Of a stretch of DNA of 64,000 nt, positions 11,564 to 23,554 are shown in pieces (position 1 is the first letter of the stretch; the number at the start of each line of letters is the position of its first letter). The position numbers and the translations under genes were made by a program. The stretch is taken from NCBI GenBank assembly GCA_949291545.1, contig CASEWB010000006.1, positions 450,863-514,862 on the forward strand. The letters run 5' to 3'. The notes beneath the pieces are model-generated. The model saw only the letters and a program-made list of their open reading frames with translations. It made no database searches and was not told the DNA's origin. This DNA is from an uncultured bacterium. GTDB taxonomy: Bacteria; Elusimicrobiota; Elusimicrobia; Elusimicrobiales; Elusimicrobiaceae.

Positions 11564-11794
11564 ATGGAACTCGTAGCACTGAAATACATCGCCGCCGGTA
11601 TTGGCGCGGGACTCACCGTAATTGGCGCGGGTCTTGGTTTGGGTAAAATCGGTAATGCGGCCTTGGAAGGCACGGCCCGTCAGCCGGAAGCTGGTTCCGA
11701 TTTGCGCTCTACGATGATTATCATTGCCGCGTTGTTGGAAGGTGCCGCCATGTTGGGTCTGGTCATCTGCCTGCTGACGCTGGTACTCAAATAA
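11564..11794 (+). CDS. atpE: F-type ATP synthase subunit c
   Basis: 76-residue hairpin of two transmembrane helices that builds the rotor ring. The loop carries ARQPEA, as expected, and the ion-binding carboxylate is Glu59 (AALLEGAAML). The Na+-binding signature of sodium-type rings (Gln in helix 1 and Glu-Ser-Thr in helix 2) is absent. The Gln position is Leu26 in GLGLG, and Glu59 is followed by Gly-Ala, so proton coupling is predicted. AAGGAG lies 9 nt before the ATG, the strongest ribosome site in the operon, fitting the high c stoichiometry. Confidence 0.97.
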   Translation: MELVALKYIAAGIGAGLTVIGAGLGLGKIGNAALEGTARQPEAGSDLRSTMIIIAALLEGAAMLGLVICLLTLVLK

Positions 11795-11813
11795 GCCATA
11801 AGGAAGTGCGCTT

Positions 11814-12308
11814 ATGGAAAATTTGTTAAAGCCGGATTACGGCGTGCTCGTACTGACCATCTGCAACTTTTTGCTGTTGGTGTATTTGCTTAAAAAATTT
11901 GCGTGGAACCGCATTATTGGCGGGTTGGAACAGCGCGAAAAGCAAATTGCCGACGACAAACAGCAGGCGCAGGACGCTCGCGCCGCCGCGGAAACCCTTA
12001 AACGCGAATTGGACGAAAAGCTGGCCCAAATTTCGGACGAAGCCGCCAAAAAAATGGCGGAAGCCGTAAAATTGGGCGAAACGCAAAAAGAGCAGATCCT
12101 AGCGGCCGCCAAAGAACAATCCGAACGGTTGCTGGAACAAGCCAAAACGCAAATTGAAGCGGAAAAAAACAAAGCGCTGGCCGATGTACGCGGGGAAATT
12201 GCCCGCACGGCCGTGCTGGCTGCTTCTAAAGTAGTACAGCAGCAAATGAGCGAAGATTCCGCTAAACAAGTAGTGGACCGCGTCTTACAAGAAATTAAAG
12301 CGAAGTAA
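11814..12308 (+). CDS. atpF: F-type ATP synthase subunit b
   Basis: Peripheral stalk subunit, 164 aa. One N-terminal membrane helix (about residues 12-28, VLVLTICNFLLLVYLL) is followed by a long charged Ala/Glu/Lys/Gln-rich helix that dimerises as a coiled coil (for example EQREKQIADDKQQAQDARAA). It ends with the region that binds delta. Four bases separate it from atpH. A single b gene is present, so a homodimeric stalk is expected. Confidence 0.95.
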   Translation: MENLLKPDYGVLVLTICNFLLLVYLLKKFAWNRIIGGLEQREKQIADDKQQAQDARAAAETLKRELDEKLAQISDEAAKKMAEAVKLGETQKEQILAAAKEQSERLLEQAKTQIEAEKNKALADVRGEIARTAVLAASKVVQQQMSEDSAKQVVDRVLQEIKAK

Positions 12309-12312
12309 CCAT

Positions 12313-12840
12313 ATGAACAGTTCAGACAGAATAGCGGTGCAGCGTTATGCCGCCGCGTATAACGGGTTAAGCGATACCAACGAACAGGCCGTGCGCCGCG
12401 CCGAAGATTTGCGCGCCGCTGCCCGCGCGTTGGACGCAGTGCGTAATTATATGACCAGCCCGCGCGTGATGACGCAGCAGAAAAAACAGACGGTCCGCGC
12501 TGCGCTGCAGCACGCACCGGAAACGGCGTCGTTCGTGGAACTGTTGATTGACGCCAAGCGCTATGCGCTTTTAGATGCTGTTACCCGCCGGGTGGGGGAA
12601 CTTTTGGATGCCCGGCTGGGCATTGTGCGGGCGGAGGTTGTGTCGGCCCGTGCGTTAAGCGCCGCGCAGCAAAAAGAAACGCAGGAAGCCCTTTCGTCGC
12701 GCTACGGCGGACGGGTGGAAGCGGTTTTTACAGTGGACCCCACGTTGCTAGGCGGGCTTAAAATCCGCTGCCGGGGTGAACTGATTGACGGCAGCCTGCA
12801 GGGGCGTTTGGCCAAGCTGCAGGAAGAATTGACACATTAA
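12313..12840 (+). CDS. atpH: F-type ATP synthase subunit delta
   Basis: Links the alpha3beta3 head to the b dimer. 175 aa with the expected N-terminal six-helix domain (RYAAAYNGL near residue 11) and the C-terminal segment ending VDPTLLGGLKIRCRGELIDGSLQGRLAKLQEEL, close to the usual delta-subunit tail. It lies between atpF and atpA with gaps of 4 and 12 nt. It is the least conserved subunit; order and tail motif make the call safe. Confidence 0.94.
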   Translation: MNSSDRIAVQRYAAAYNGLSDTNEQAVRRAEDLRAAARALDAVRNYMTSPRVMTQQKKQTVRAALQHAPETASFVELLIDAKRYALLDAVTRRVGELLDARLGIVRAEVVSARALSAAQQKETQEALSSRYGGRVEAVFTVDPTLLGGLKIRCRGELIDGSLQGRLAKLQEELTH

Positions 12841-14388
<1,548 letters not shown>

Positions 14389-15327
14389 ATGGACGCTAAA
14401 ACGAAGAAAAAATATTTGGTTACCGGTGGCGCCGGGTTTATCGGCAGCAACATTGCCAAAACCCTGGAAGCCCAAGGCCATGAAGTGACTGTGCTGGACG
14501 ATTTTTCCAAAAACGGACATTTCAAAAACTTAATCGGCTTTAAGGGCGACGTCATTACCGCGGACCTGTTTGAATACATGCCCACGGATATGTATTTTGA
14601 CGCCATCTTCCACGAGGCCGCCATCACCGATACCACCGTTATGGACCAAAAAGCCATGATGGAACAAAACGTGGAAGCGTTCAAAAACCTGCTGAACTTT
14701 GCGGCGGAAAACGACATTAAAAAAGTCATTTACGCTTCTTCCGCGGCTACTTACGGCAACGGCCCCGTGCCCAATGTGGAAACGCAGCCCACGCACCCGG
14801 AAAACGTGTATGGTTTTTCCAAGGTGATTATGGACAACGTCGCCCGCCAATTTGCGGAAGACAACCACGATATGACGATTATCGGCCTGCGCTACTTTAA
14901 CGTGTACGGCCCGGGTGAATACTTTAAAGGCAAAATGGCCAGCATGGTGTACCAGCTGTACAACCAAATGAAAGCCGGCAAACGCCCGCGTGTATTTAAA
15001 TATGGCGAACAACAGCGCGATTTTGTGTATGTGAAAGACATTGTCAAAATCAACCTGTGCGCGCTCAATAACGGCAAAGAAACCGGCGTCTACAACGCCG
15101 CCACCGGTATCCCGCGCGACTATAACGCCATCATTGCGTGCCTGAACAAAGAACTGGGCACCAAACTGGAACCCGAATACATCGATAATCCGTATCCGTT
15201 CTTCCAGCTTAAGACACAGGCGGATATGACGCTGGCGAAAGAAAAACTCGGCTACGAGCCGGATTATTCGTTGGAAGCCGGCATCGCCGACTATGTGTCC
15301 ATCTTGGAAGGCCGCAACCAGAAATAG
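14389..15327 (+). CDS. HldD-like NAD(P)-dependent sugar-nucleotide epimerase inside the atp operon
   Basis: 312 aa short-chain (extended SDR) enzyme. The Rossmann motif TGGAGFIGSN is at residues 12-21, the active-site Ser/Tyr/Lys pattern is SSAATYG plus YGFSK, and the RYFNVYGPGE and RDFVYVKDIV segments resemble ADP-glyceromanno-heptose 6-epimerase (HldD), which makes the heptose of LPS inner core. No other heptose gene is nearby. It sits between atpA (0 nt) and atpG (9 nt) where no gene is normally found, so it must share the ATP synthase transcript. The substrate is inferred from sequence resemblance; another NDP-sugar epimerase/dehydratase is possible. Confidence 0.75.
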   Translation: MDAKTKKKYLVTGGAGFIGSNIAKTLEAQGHEVTVLDDFSKNGHFKNLIGFKGDVITADLFEYMPTDMYFDAIFHEAAITDTTVMDQKAMMEQNVEAFKNLLNFAAENDIKKVIYASSAATYGNGPVPNVETQPTHPENVYGFSKVIMDNVARQFAEDNHDMTIIGLRYFNVYGPGEYFKGKMASMVYQLYNQMKAGKRPRVFKYGEQQRDFVYVKDIVKINLCALNNGKETGVYNAATGIPRDYNAIIACLNKELGTKLEPEYIDNPYPFFQLKTQADMTLAKEKLGYEPDYSLEAGIADYVSILEGRNQK

Positions 15328-15336
15328 GATTATTCC

Positions 15337-17678
<2,342 letters not shown>

Positions 17679-17681
17679 GCT

Positions 17682-18092
17682 ATGGCCAAAAAACTGACCC
17701 TAAACCTGATTACGCCGGAAAAACAGCTTATCTCCAACCTGCAGGTGGATATGGTTATCCTGCCTGCTTTGTTGGGGGAGATGGGCATTTTGCCTGGGCA
17801 CGTCAAAACGATTGTGCAGCTGGGCATGGGTTCCCTGCGCTATAAAAAGGACGGGAAGGAAGAAGAATTCGCCGCCTTGGGCGGGTTTGTGGAAGTGCTA
17901 AACGACGTGGTAAACGTGTTTGCCGAGGGAGCGGCCCTCGCCGACGAAATTGACGAGGAAGCCGAAAAGCAAAAAATCAAAGCCGCCAAGGAATCCCTCT
18001 CCCGCAAGGACGCTGACATTGATTTTGAACTCGCGGAGATTGAAATCAAACAAGCCATCGCCCGCATGAAAGTGAAAAAGAAACATATGTAA
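17682..18092 (+). CDS. atpC: F-type ATP synthase subunit epsilon
   Basis: 136 aa. The N-terminal beta-sandwich (LNLITPEKQLISNLQVDMVILPALLGEMGILPGH) matches the epsilon fold. The C-terminal two-helix domain, which can inhibit ATP hydrolysis, is present but Lys/Glu-rich. It is the last gene of the operon and is followed by a terminator. Confidence 0.95.
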   Translation: MAKKLTLNLITPEKQLISNLQVDMVILPALLGEMGILPGHVKTIVQLGMGSLRYKKDGKEEEFAALGGFVEVLNDVVNVFAEGAALADEIDEEAEKQKIKAAKESLSRKDADIDFELAEIEIKQAIARMKVKKKHM

Positions 18093-18107
18093 TTTATCGT
18101 TTCTATA

Positions 18108-18135
18108 AAAGCCCCGCTGTAAAATGGGGCTTTTT
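18108..18135 (+). terminator. Intrinsic terminator of the atp operon
   Basis: AAAGCCCC (18108-18115), 10-nt loop, GGGGCTTT (18126-18133) followed by further T residues. Confidence 0.88.
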
Positions 18136-18149
18136 GTATAGGAACCGGT

Positions 18150-19004
18150 ATGACAGACAACACACCCATTGTGGTTGGATTAGGGGAAGTGCTGTGGGAC
18201 GTATTCTCCCAGCAGAAGCGGCCCGGCGGCGCCCCCGCCAACGTGGCCTATCACGCGGCGCGGTTGGGGGCGCAAGCGTTTTTGGTTAGCGCCGTAGGGG
18301 CCGATGCGGACGGACAGGAATTGCTGGCCCAACTCCAAATGCACCACATCGCGTGCTGTACTGCACGGGTGCCATATCCCACCGGGAGAGTGGAAGTGAC
18401 CCTGCACCACGGAGCGGCCACCTACCAAATCGTGGAAAACAGCGCATGGGACCATATCCCCTTTACGCAGGAAGCCGCCCAATTGATGGCGCAGGCCGAT
18501 GCAGCGTGCTTTGGCACCTTGGCCTTCCGCTCGCCGGACACGGCGCACACCTTGCGGCAGTTGTTGGACCAAATGCGCCCGCAGGCGCTAAAAGTGTTGG
18601 ACGTCAATTTGCGCCCACCGTATTATTCGGCTGCATTATTGCAGGATTTATTGGGGCGTTGCAACGCACTTAAATTAAACGACGAAGAAGCCCCGGTGTT
18701 GGCGCCGCTCGTGGGGAATTTGTCCGCCCCGGCAGACGTTTGCCGGGCACTTTTGGAGCGCCATGCGCTGCGGTGGGTGATTTTGACAGCGGGAGCAAAA
18801 TATAGCGAAATCTATACGCCCAGCGGCGTGTTGCGCCTGCCCACACCCGTTGTAAAAGTGGCGGATACGGTAGGCGCGGGGGACTCGTTTACCGGGGCTT
18901 TTATTACGGCGTTATTGCTCGGGGAAACCCTGCCCCAGGCGCACCGCCAAGCGGTGGAAACGGCCGCGTATGTGTGCGCACACCCGGGGGCTTGGCCGGA
19001 ATAA
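18150..19004 (+). CDS. PfkB-family sugar kinase, fructokinase-like
   Basis: 284 aa ribokinase-fold kinase. GLGEVLWDVF (residues 10-19) and the PGGAPANVAYHAARLGA substrate-site motif match the fructokinase subgroup. The second PfkB signature DTVGAGDSFTGAF, with catalytic Asp and anion hole, is near residue 240. It likely phosphorylates fructose or a related sugar in the cytoplasm. It starts 14 bp after the atp terminator with GGAACC before the ATG, so some read-through from atp could contribute. The stop precedes a promoter-like TATAAT (19025-19030) for the next gene. Substrate is inferred. Confidence 0.85.
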   Translation: MTDNTPIVVGLGEVLWDVFSQQKRPGGAPANVAYHAARLGAQAFLVSAVGADADGQELLAQLQMHHIACCTARVPYPTGRVEVTLHHGAATYQIVENSAWDHIPFTQEAAQLMAQADAACFGTLAFRSPDTAHTLRQLLDQMRPQALKVLDVNLRPPYYSAALLQDLLGRCNALKLNDEEAPVLAPLVGNLSAPADVCRALLERHALRWVILTAGAKYSEIYTPSGVLRLPTPVVKVADTVGAGDSFTGAFITALLLGETLPQAHRQAVETAAYVCAHPGAWPE

Positions 19005-19066
19005 AAAGATTGTTTTTAGTATCATATAATAATCTGTGCTTTGTGCAGAAAAACGAAGGAGAAAAA

Positions 19067-19876
19067 ATGCGAAATATAACACCTATTGCTGTAAATTGGA
19101 AAAAAATGGGCCTGCTGCTGGCGGTAATCGTATTGGCGGCTGTGGCGTTTGGGTCGTTCTTTACGGTATCGGCGGGCAGTGCGGCCGTCAAACTGCGGTT
19201 TGGTAAAATCGTGGGGGCATACGGCGAAGGGCTGCATTTTAAGTTGCCGGTGATTGATAAAGTGGAAAAATTTTCCGTTCGTATCAAAAAAGATTCGTTC
19301 GAAACGGAAGCGTTTTCCAAGGATTTGCAGACGGTAGGCCTCACGCTGGCGATTAACCACCGTATCCAGCCGGATACCATCGAATCCATTTACCGCAATT
19401 TGGGGCCGGAATATACCCTGACGGTTTTAAAACCAATGGTGGAAGAATGGACCAAGGCCGTTATCGCTAAATACTCCGCCGACAGTTTGATTTCTAACCG
19501 GGTGGAAGTAGCGCGCGAACTGGACCAGATTTTAAAAGAAAAAATGAAAGAAAAAGAAGTGATTGTGTCCGACATTGCCATTACCAATTTTGAATTTTCT
19601 CCCCAATTTTTAAAAGCCGTGGAGGAAAAACAAATTGCCGAACAGGAAGCCAAACGCGCCACTAATTTGGTGGAAAAAGTAAAAAAAGAGGCCGAACAAA
19701 AAATCCTGCAGGCGGAAGCGGAAGCCAAATCCCTGCGGTTGCAGCGGGAAGTGGTTTCGGATAATTTAATTAAACTGCGCCAAGTGGAGGCCCAGCTCAA
19801 AGCGATTGAAAAATGGGACGGCCGTATGCCTACTTATATGGCGGGCGACCAAATGCCGTTTGTAATGACCAAATAA
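19067..19876 (+). CDS. SPFH/prohibitin-family membrane protein
   Basis: 269 aa from the ATG at 19067, chosen because GAAGGAG precedes it by 6 nt; a longer reading from 18974 would run through the promoter. One N-terminal transmembrane segment (residues about 13-32) is followed by the SPFH/PHB domain (SAGSAAVKLRFGKIVGAYGEGLHFKLPVIDKVEKF) and a long coiled-coil of Glu/Lys/Ala repeats (residues about 180-240). Such proteins form large membrane assemblies with roles in protease control or lipid domains, like HflC or prohibitin. It is monocistronic here, unlike hflKC. Confidence 0.88.
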   Translation: MRNITPIAVNWKKMGLLLAVIVLAAVAFGSFFTVSAGSAAVKLRFGKIVGAYGEGLHFKLPVIDKVEKFSVRIKKDSFETEAFSKDLQTVGLTLAINHRIQPDTIESIYRNLGPEYTLTVLKPMVEEWTKAVIAKYSADSLISNRVEVARELDQILKEKMKEKEVIVSDIAITNFEFSPQFLKAVEEKQIAEQEAKRATNLVEKVKKEAEQKILQAEAEAKSLRLQREVVSDNLIKLRQVEAQLKAIEKWDGRMPTYMAGDQMPFVMTK

Positions 19877-19903
19877 GCATTTTAAAAAACAATCGCTAAA
19901 GGG

Positions 19904-19940
19904 TATAATAAAAGGAAGGTTGAACCTCCCTTTTATTTTA
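19904..19940 (+). promoter_or_regulatory. -10 box and hairpin before the Sel1-repeat gene
   Basis: TATAAT (19904-19909) is followed immediately by AAAAGGAAGGT / ACCTCCCTTTT, a stem with one mismatch, and then ATTTTA. The hairpin could end transcription from the SPFH gene, or lie in the 5' leader of the next mRNA as an attenuator. Confidence 0.5.
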
Positions 19941-19956
19941 TGACAGCGAGTATCCT

Positions 19957-21087
19957 ATGAAAACTTTTTTTAAATTTTTCGTTTTTTTGCTTATTTTAGG
20001 TGGATTGTGCGTGTTTGCTTTTTACAAAACACCTCAGGAGCGCACCTTTGAAAAAACGCTCTCGGCCGCCTTGGCAGGCGATAAACAGGCCGCTTATCAA
20101 GTAGCGCGCCTGTATGCACAAGGCAACGGCACCGAAGCCAATGGCACCCAGGCAGCAGAGTGGTACCGCAAGGCCGCGGCGGACGGAAACCAACAGGCCG
20201 CGTGGGAATTGGCCCAGCTGTATATCCAAGGAAAGCTCGTGGCGGGCAATTTGGAAGAAGCGTCTGTCTATTTGCAGGAAGCGGCCCAGGGAGGGGAAGC
20301 CCCGGCGCAGAAAGAATTAGCCCGCTTTTACCAACAAGGGCTGGGCGGTTTGCCGGTGCAGCCCGGGGAGGCTTTGTTTTGGCAGTTGAAAGCAGCCCAA
20401 GCAGGCGACGAAGAAGCCCAAACAGCCGTGCAAGACGTGCAGCTGGAAAACCCGCAGCTATACGAAGAAGTCACCCGTTTTATGGGTGTGTTATCCCGTG
20501 CGCAAGAAGGCAACAGCCTAGCCCAGTTGGAAGCAGGCCAAGGCCTGCACACAGGCTATCCGCTGGCCCGCAACGACGCAGAAGCGTTCCGCTGGTTTAC
20601 ACGCGCGTGGCAGGAAGGGGACAAACTGCCGCAGGCTGCGTATGAGCTTTCGCAGTTGTATCAAAAAAGCGAGGGGGTGGAAAAGGACGAAAATAAAGCG
20701 ATGGAACTTTTGGGTGCGGCGGCCCAAGCCAAAAACCCCGATGCCCAATATATGTTGGGCACGATGGCCTATGGGGCTAACCCTCCAAAATACGAAGACG
20801 CTTTTGCCTGGTTTTCCAACGCGGCGGCCGGCGGGCAGGCACAAGGCCAGTATATGACGGGCTTTATGTTGATGCAGGGGCAGGGAACGCCCAAGTCCGT
20901 CCCGCTGGCAATTCGCTTTTTCCACGATGCAGCCGAACAAAACAACGGCGCTGCGCAGTATGTATTAGGGCAGATTTATTGGAAAGGCTTAGGAGTGCCG
21001 GTGAATAAAAAAGAAGGCGAAGTCTGGCTCCGCCGAGCGGTGGAAAACGGCAATACCGCCGCACAGGAACTTTTAAACGCCAAATAG
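19957..21087 (+). CDS. Sel1-like (tetratricopeptide-type) repeat protein, membrane-anchored
   Basis: 376 aa. A signal anchor (residues 4-22, rich in Phe and Leu) is followed by about nine Sel1-type repeats of roughly 36 residues, for example AAYQVARLYAQGNGTEANGTQAAEWYRKAAADG and AAQYVLGQIYWKGLGVPVNKKEGEVWLRRAVENG. Sel1 repeats form alpha-alpha scaffolds for protein-protein contacts; no enzymatic domain is visible. It probably faces the periplasm. It is monocistronic and ends at a strong terminator shared with the convergent protease operon. Confidence 0.88.
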   Translation: MKTFFKFFVFLLILGGLCVFAFYKTPQERTFEKTLSAALAGDKQAAYQVARLYAQGNGTEANGTQAAEWYRKAAADGNQQAAWELAQLYIQGKLVAGNLEEASVYLQEAAQGGEAPAQKELARFYQQGLGGLPVQPGEALFWQLKAAQAGDEEAQTAVQDVQLENPQLYEEVTRFMGVLSRAQEGNSLAQLEAGQGLHTGYPLARNDAEAFRWFTRAWQEGDKLPQAAYELSQLYQKSEGVEKDENKAMELLGAAAQAKNPDAQYMLGTMAYGANPPKYEDAFAWFSNAAAGGQAQGQYMTGFMLMQGQGTPKSVPLAIRFFHDAAEQNNGAAQYVLGQIYWKGLGVPVNKKEGEVWLRRAVENGNTAAQELLNAK

Positions 21088-21102
21088 ACCGATAGACAAC
21101 CT

Positions 21103-21137
21103 AAAACCCCCGGGGAAGATTCTCCCTGGGGGTTTTT
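21103..21137. terminator. Bidirectional terminator between Sel1 gene and protease operon
   Basis: AAAACCCCC (21103-21111) pairs with GGGGG (21128-21132) plus TTTT, with inner GGGGA/TCCC pairing. A-run and T-run on both sides let it work for the plus-strand Sel1 gene and the minus-strand protease gene ending at 21142. Confidence 0.85.
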
Positions 21138-21141
21138 ATCA

Positions 21142-22362
21142 CTACAAATCTGCTATTTTTAGGGGAATGTGAGTCACCTCCCCTGTGGGCAAATGGACGC
21201 TGAGCAATTCTTTTTGCTCCACCCCCGCGCCGATTTCTTCCGGACCGCCTCGGATAATGAGCAGCGATAAATCGGTGGCGTGGTTTAGCGGGAGTAAATT
21301 TTCCAAATGTTGGTAATCTACGGCTTTTTCGTCGTGCCACAGCAAGCGGTTCCCAACGGGTTTCCCATTGTTTTGGGTGTTTACCGCTGCAATGTATTCG
21401 TCTAGCCGAATGGTCCCAATTTTGCGCCCGGACAGCACCAAATCATACGTTTGCATTTCGCCGGTTTTGGCGGTTTTCACCAAGTCCGCCAACAAACGGA
21501 CGGGCACCGCGTAGCTTTCCTTTTTGCTGGTGGAACTGCCACAATGCACGCCCACTACCTGGTTTTGTTTATTTAACAGCGGGCCGCCGCACGCACCGGC
21601 GCGCACCAAGCCGCCAAATTCAAATGATGTTATCAGCCGCCCCGGGGTGGTTTCTTTTATCGTGCGGTTAGGCACGATACGAAAACTCCCTTGAAAAAAA
21701 CCGTAGGAGCGCACTTTTTCCCCCACGGACGGGGTTTGGGTGGCCAACGGAAGCGGGCGGATATATGGGGCGGCGTCCGGGGGAACGTCAAACAGCGCTA
21801 CGTCCGCCCGGCCCATCGTGCCGGAGGTGATAAATTTGACGGGGAAATGTTTTTCTTCGCCGGACGGCTGACGCAGGAAAATATAAAAATTGTCAAACAT
21901 AATATCTTGCGCGTGGGCCACCGTTACGCCCAACAAACGTTTTTGTCCGTTCCAATCGGCTTCTATAAAGAAGGCGGAAGCGTTCATGGGAGTAAAGGAC
22001 GACAAGGCCGGATTTTCAAGCCGTGCCACCGTTTGCAAAAAGAGTTCGTCCAAGGCGTGCGGCGCAAGCGCGGGCGCGCGGCGGGAAAGGCCCGAGTTGA
22101 TATGATGGCGCCTGTTGGCTGCTTGTGTGCGGGCCGCGGCCGGCAACGGCAGGGGGCGCCGCTGTGGGGTGGAAATTGTTGGGCGGTGGGTTTGTTTAAA
22201 GGCTTGTGCAAGGCGGCGTTGCAAACCCGCTATTTTAATAGATACTTGGTTCGTTTTAAACAGTGTAGGTTTAACACGCAAGGGCAGTTTGTGTTGGGCT
22301 TGCACGGGGGATATGCCACACAGGCAACACAACAAACAACAACATAAAACACGAAAGTACAT
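21142..22362 (-). CDS. Secreted chymotrypsin-fold peptidase with cysteine nucleophile, paralogue 1
   Basis: 406 aa; last gene of a four-gene operon. A Cys-rich Sec signal ends near ISPVQAQ (residue 23). A basic Pro-rich linker runs to about 120. The trypsin-like double barrel contains His150 (VTVAHAQD), Asp187 (GRADVALF) and the nucleophile loop RAGACGGP, in which residue 258 is Cys (codon TGC, 21591-21589) where serine proteases have Ser. The oxyanion glycines and VVGVHCG strand are kept. A C-terminal domain of about 95 residues (GRKIGTIRLDEYIAAV onward) is shared with the three neighbours. It begins 4 nt after paralogue 2. Family fold is clear; activity as a cysteine peptidase is inferred. 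Confidence 0.82.
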   Translation of the reverse strand: MYFRVLCCCLLCCLCGISPVQAQHKLPLRVKPTLFKTNQVSIKIAGLQRRLAQAFKQTHRPTISTPQRRPLPLPAAARTQAANRRHHINSGLSRRAPALAPHALDELFLQTVARLENPALSSFTPMNASAFFIEADWNGQKRLLGVTVAHAQDIMFDNFYIFLRQPSGEEKHFPVKFITSGTMGRADVALFDVPPDAAPYIRPLPLATQTPSVGEKVRSYGFFQGSFRIVPNRTIKETTPGRLITSFEFGGLVRAGACGGPLLNKQNQVVGVHCGSSTSKKESYAVPVRLLADLVKTAKTGEMQTYDLVLSGRKIGTIRLDEYIAAVNTQNNGKPVGNRLLWHDEKAVDYQHLENLLPLNHATDLSLLIIRGGPEEIGAGVEQKELLSVHLPTGEVTHIPLKIADL

Positions 22363-22366
22363 ATTT

Positions 22367-23554
22367 TTATTCTCTTATTACAACTTGTTTGGAATCCATA
22401 TTCAATTCGTACCAATATACGCGGCGTTTAACGGAGGAGAGGTCCCCTTGGTGGACGACTACGCGGAAAATATCGTGCGGTTTTAAATCAAAAAAGCGTT
22501 CCAGGTGGTTGTAATCCATAAACGGATAAGCCGGCACCGTTTTAAACAAGCGGCCATTGCGCACTTGTTGAATGGCGTGTATATTCTCGTCCGGGTACAG
22601 GAACCCAATGGGGTGCCCCCATAATTTTAACCGGGTGCCTTGGGGGTGTGTGTTGGCGTTTGCTATTTTACGCACCCAGGTAATGGGGACCGCCTGATTA
22701 AAAGAATTAATGGGCGAAGCAAAATGCCGCGCAACCAAGGAATACCAGGCACTGTTTTGGGCTGTTTCGGTAGTGACGACCCCTGTAAAAACGCCAATTA
22801 CTTTCCCATTATACAAGAGCGGGGAACCGCAATAGCCGCTGCGGATAGGGTAGTCCTGGTAGCGGGTTAAAATGCGGTGTGTGCTGGCAAAAAACACTTG
22901 GATTTGGGGAAACCAGCCAAAATTGCCGTGCGAAAACCCGGCCGACTGCAATGAAGCAGATAAACTGGGGAGATCATATTCCGGCAGCAGCGGGGTGAGG
23001 TAGGGAAGGGCTTGCGAGGGAATTTCAAACAGAGCAACATCTGCTCCGTGGATGTTCCCTTCGCGGACGGAATTTACTTGAAATTGCACCGGTTTGCCTT
23101 GGGGGGTGTGCACCGTCATATAAGGGGAACGCCCGATGTCGTCTAATACATGGCGGGCGGTTACGCCCCATATTTTTCCGTCTAAATTAATGGCGAAAGC
23201 GGAGCCTTTGCCGTGGCTGGAGGGAGAAGCCTGCAGGGTAAATACTGCCCGCCGGATAAACAGTGGTGCGGGGCGGAGCGGACGGGGCGAGGCCGGGGTA
23301 GTAGGTTGTATAAACAAGGGGGAAGCCACGGCTAATGTATGCTTGTGGGCCAAGCCGGCCGCCGCTGAGGCGGCCAGAAACTTTTGGTTTAGGCGGGTCC
23401 AGGTTCCGCCCGAAATGCGGGCGGGAAGCTGTTTGATGGTGGCGATTTTTTGCAAAAATTTTTGGAAATTTTTTTGCGCACAAGCAGGCGTCCAACTTCC
23501 GTTGGACGCGAGTAAGCCGGCACAAAGAAGCAAAGCCAAAAATTTATTTTGCAT
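22367..23554 (-). CDS. Secreted chymotrypsin-fold peptidase with cysteine nucleophile, paralogue 2
   Basis: 395 aa, third in the operon. The signal peptide ends near TPACAQ (residue 27). The catalytic candidates are His135 (WGVTARHVLDD), Asp172 (GADVALFEIP) and Cys242 in IRSGYCGSPLL. KGSAFAINLDGKIWG matches the strand before the His. The C-terminal domain starts near HPIGFLYPDENIHAI. Its ATG overlaps the stop of paralogue 3 by one base (TAATG), so translation is probably coupled. The substrate pocket cannot be read reliably. Confidence 0.82.
   Translation of the reverse strand: MQNKFLALLLCAGLLASNGSWTPACAQKNFQKFLQKIATIKQLPARISGGTWTRLNQKFLAASAAAGLAHKHTLAVASPLFIQPTTPASPRPLRPAPLFIRRAVFTLQASPSSHGKGSAFAINLDGKIWGVTARHVLDDIGRSPYMTVHTPQGKPVQFQVNSVREGNIHGADVALFEIPSQALPYLTPLLPEYDLPSLSASLQSAGFSHGNFGWFPQIQVFFASTHRILTRYQDYPIRSGYCGSPLLYNGKVIGVFTGVVTTETAQNSAWYSLVARHFASPINSFNQAVPITWVRKIANANTHPQGTRLKLWGHPIGFLYPDENIHAIQQVRNGRLFKTVPAYPFMDYNHLERFFDLKPHDIFRVVVHQGDLSSVKRRVYWYELNMDSKQVVIRE

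Noticed and set aside
11564..11794. Sodium-coupled ATP synthase
   Set aside because: Subunit c lacks the Gln and Glu-Ser-Thr Na+ ligands; the Gln position is Leu26 and Glu59 is followed by Gly-Ala.
18974..19066. Longer SPFH protein overlapping the PfkB gene
   Set aside because: The extension crosses a TATAAT promoter and lacks a ribosome site; ATG 19067 has GAAGGAG at proper distance.
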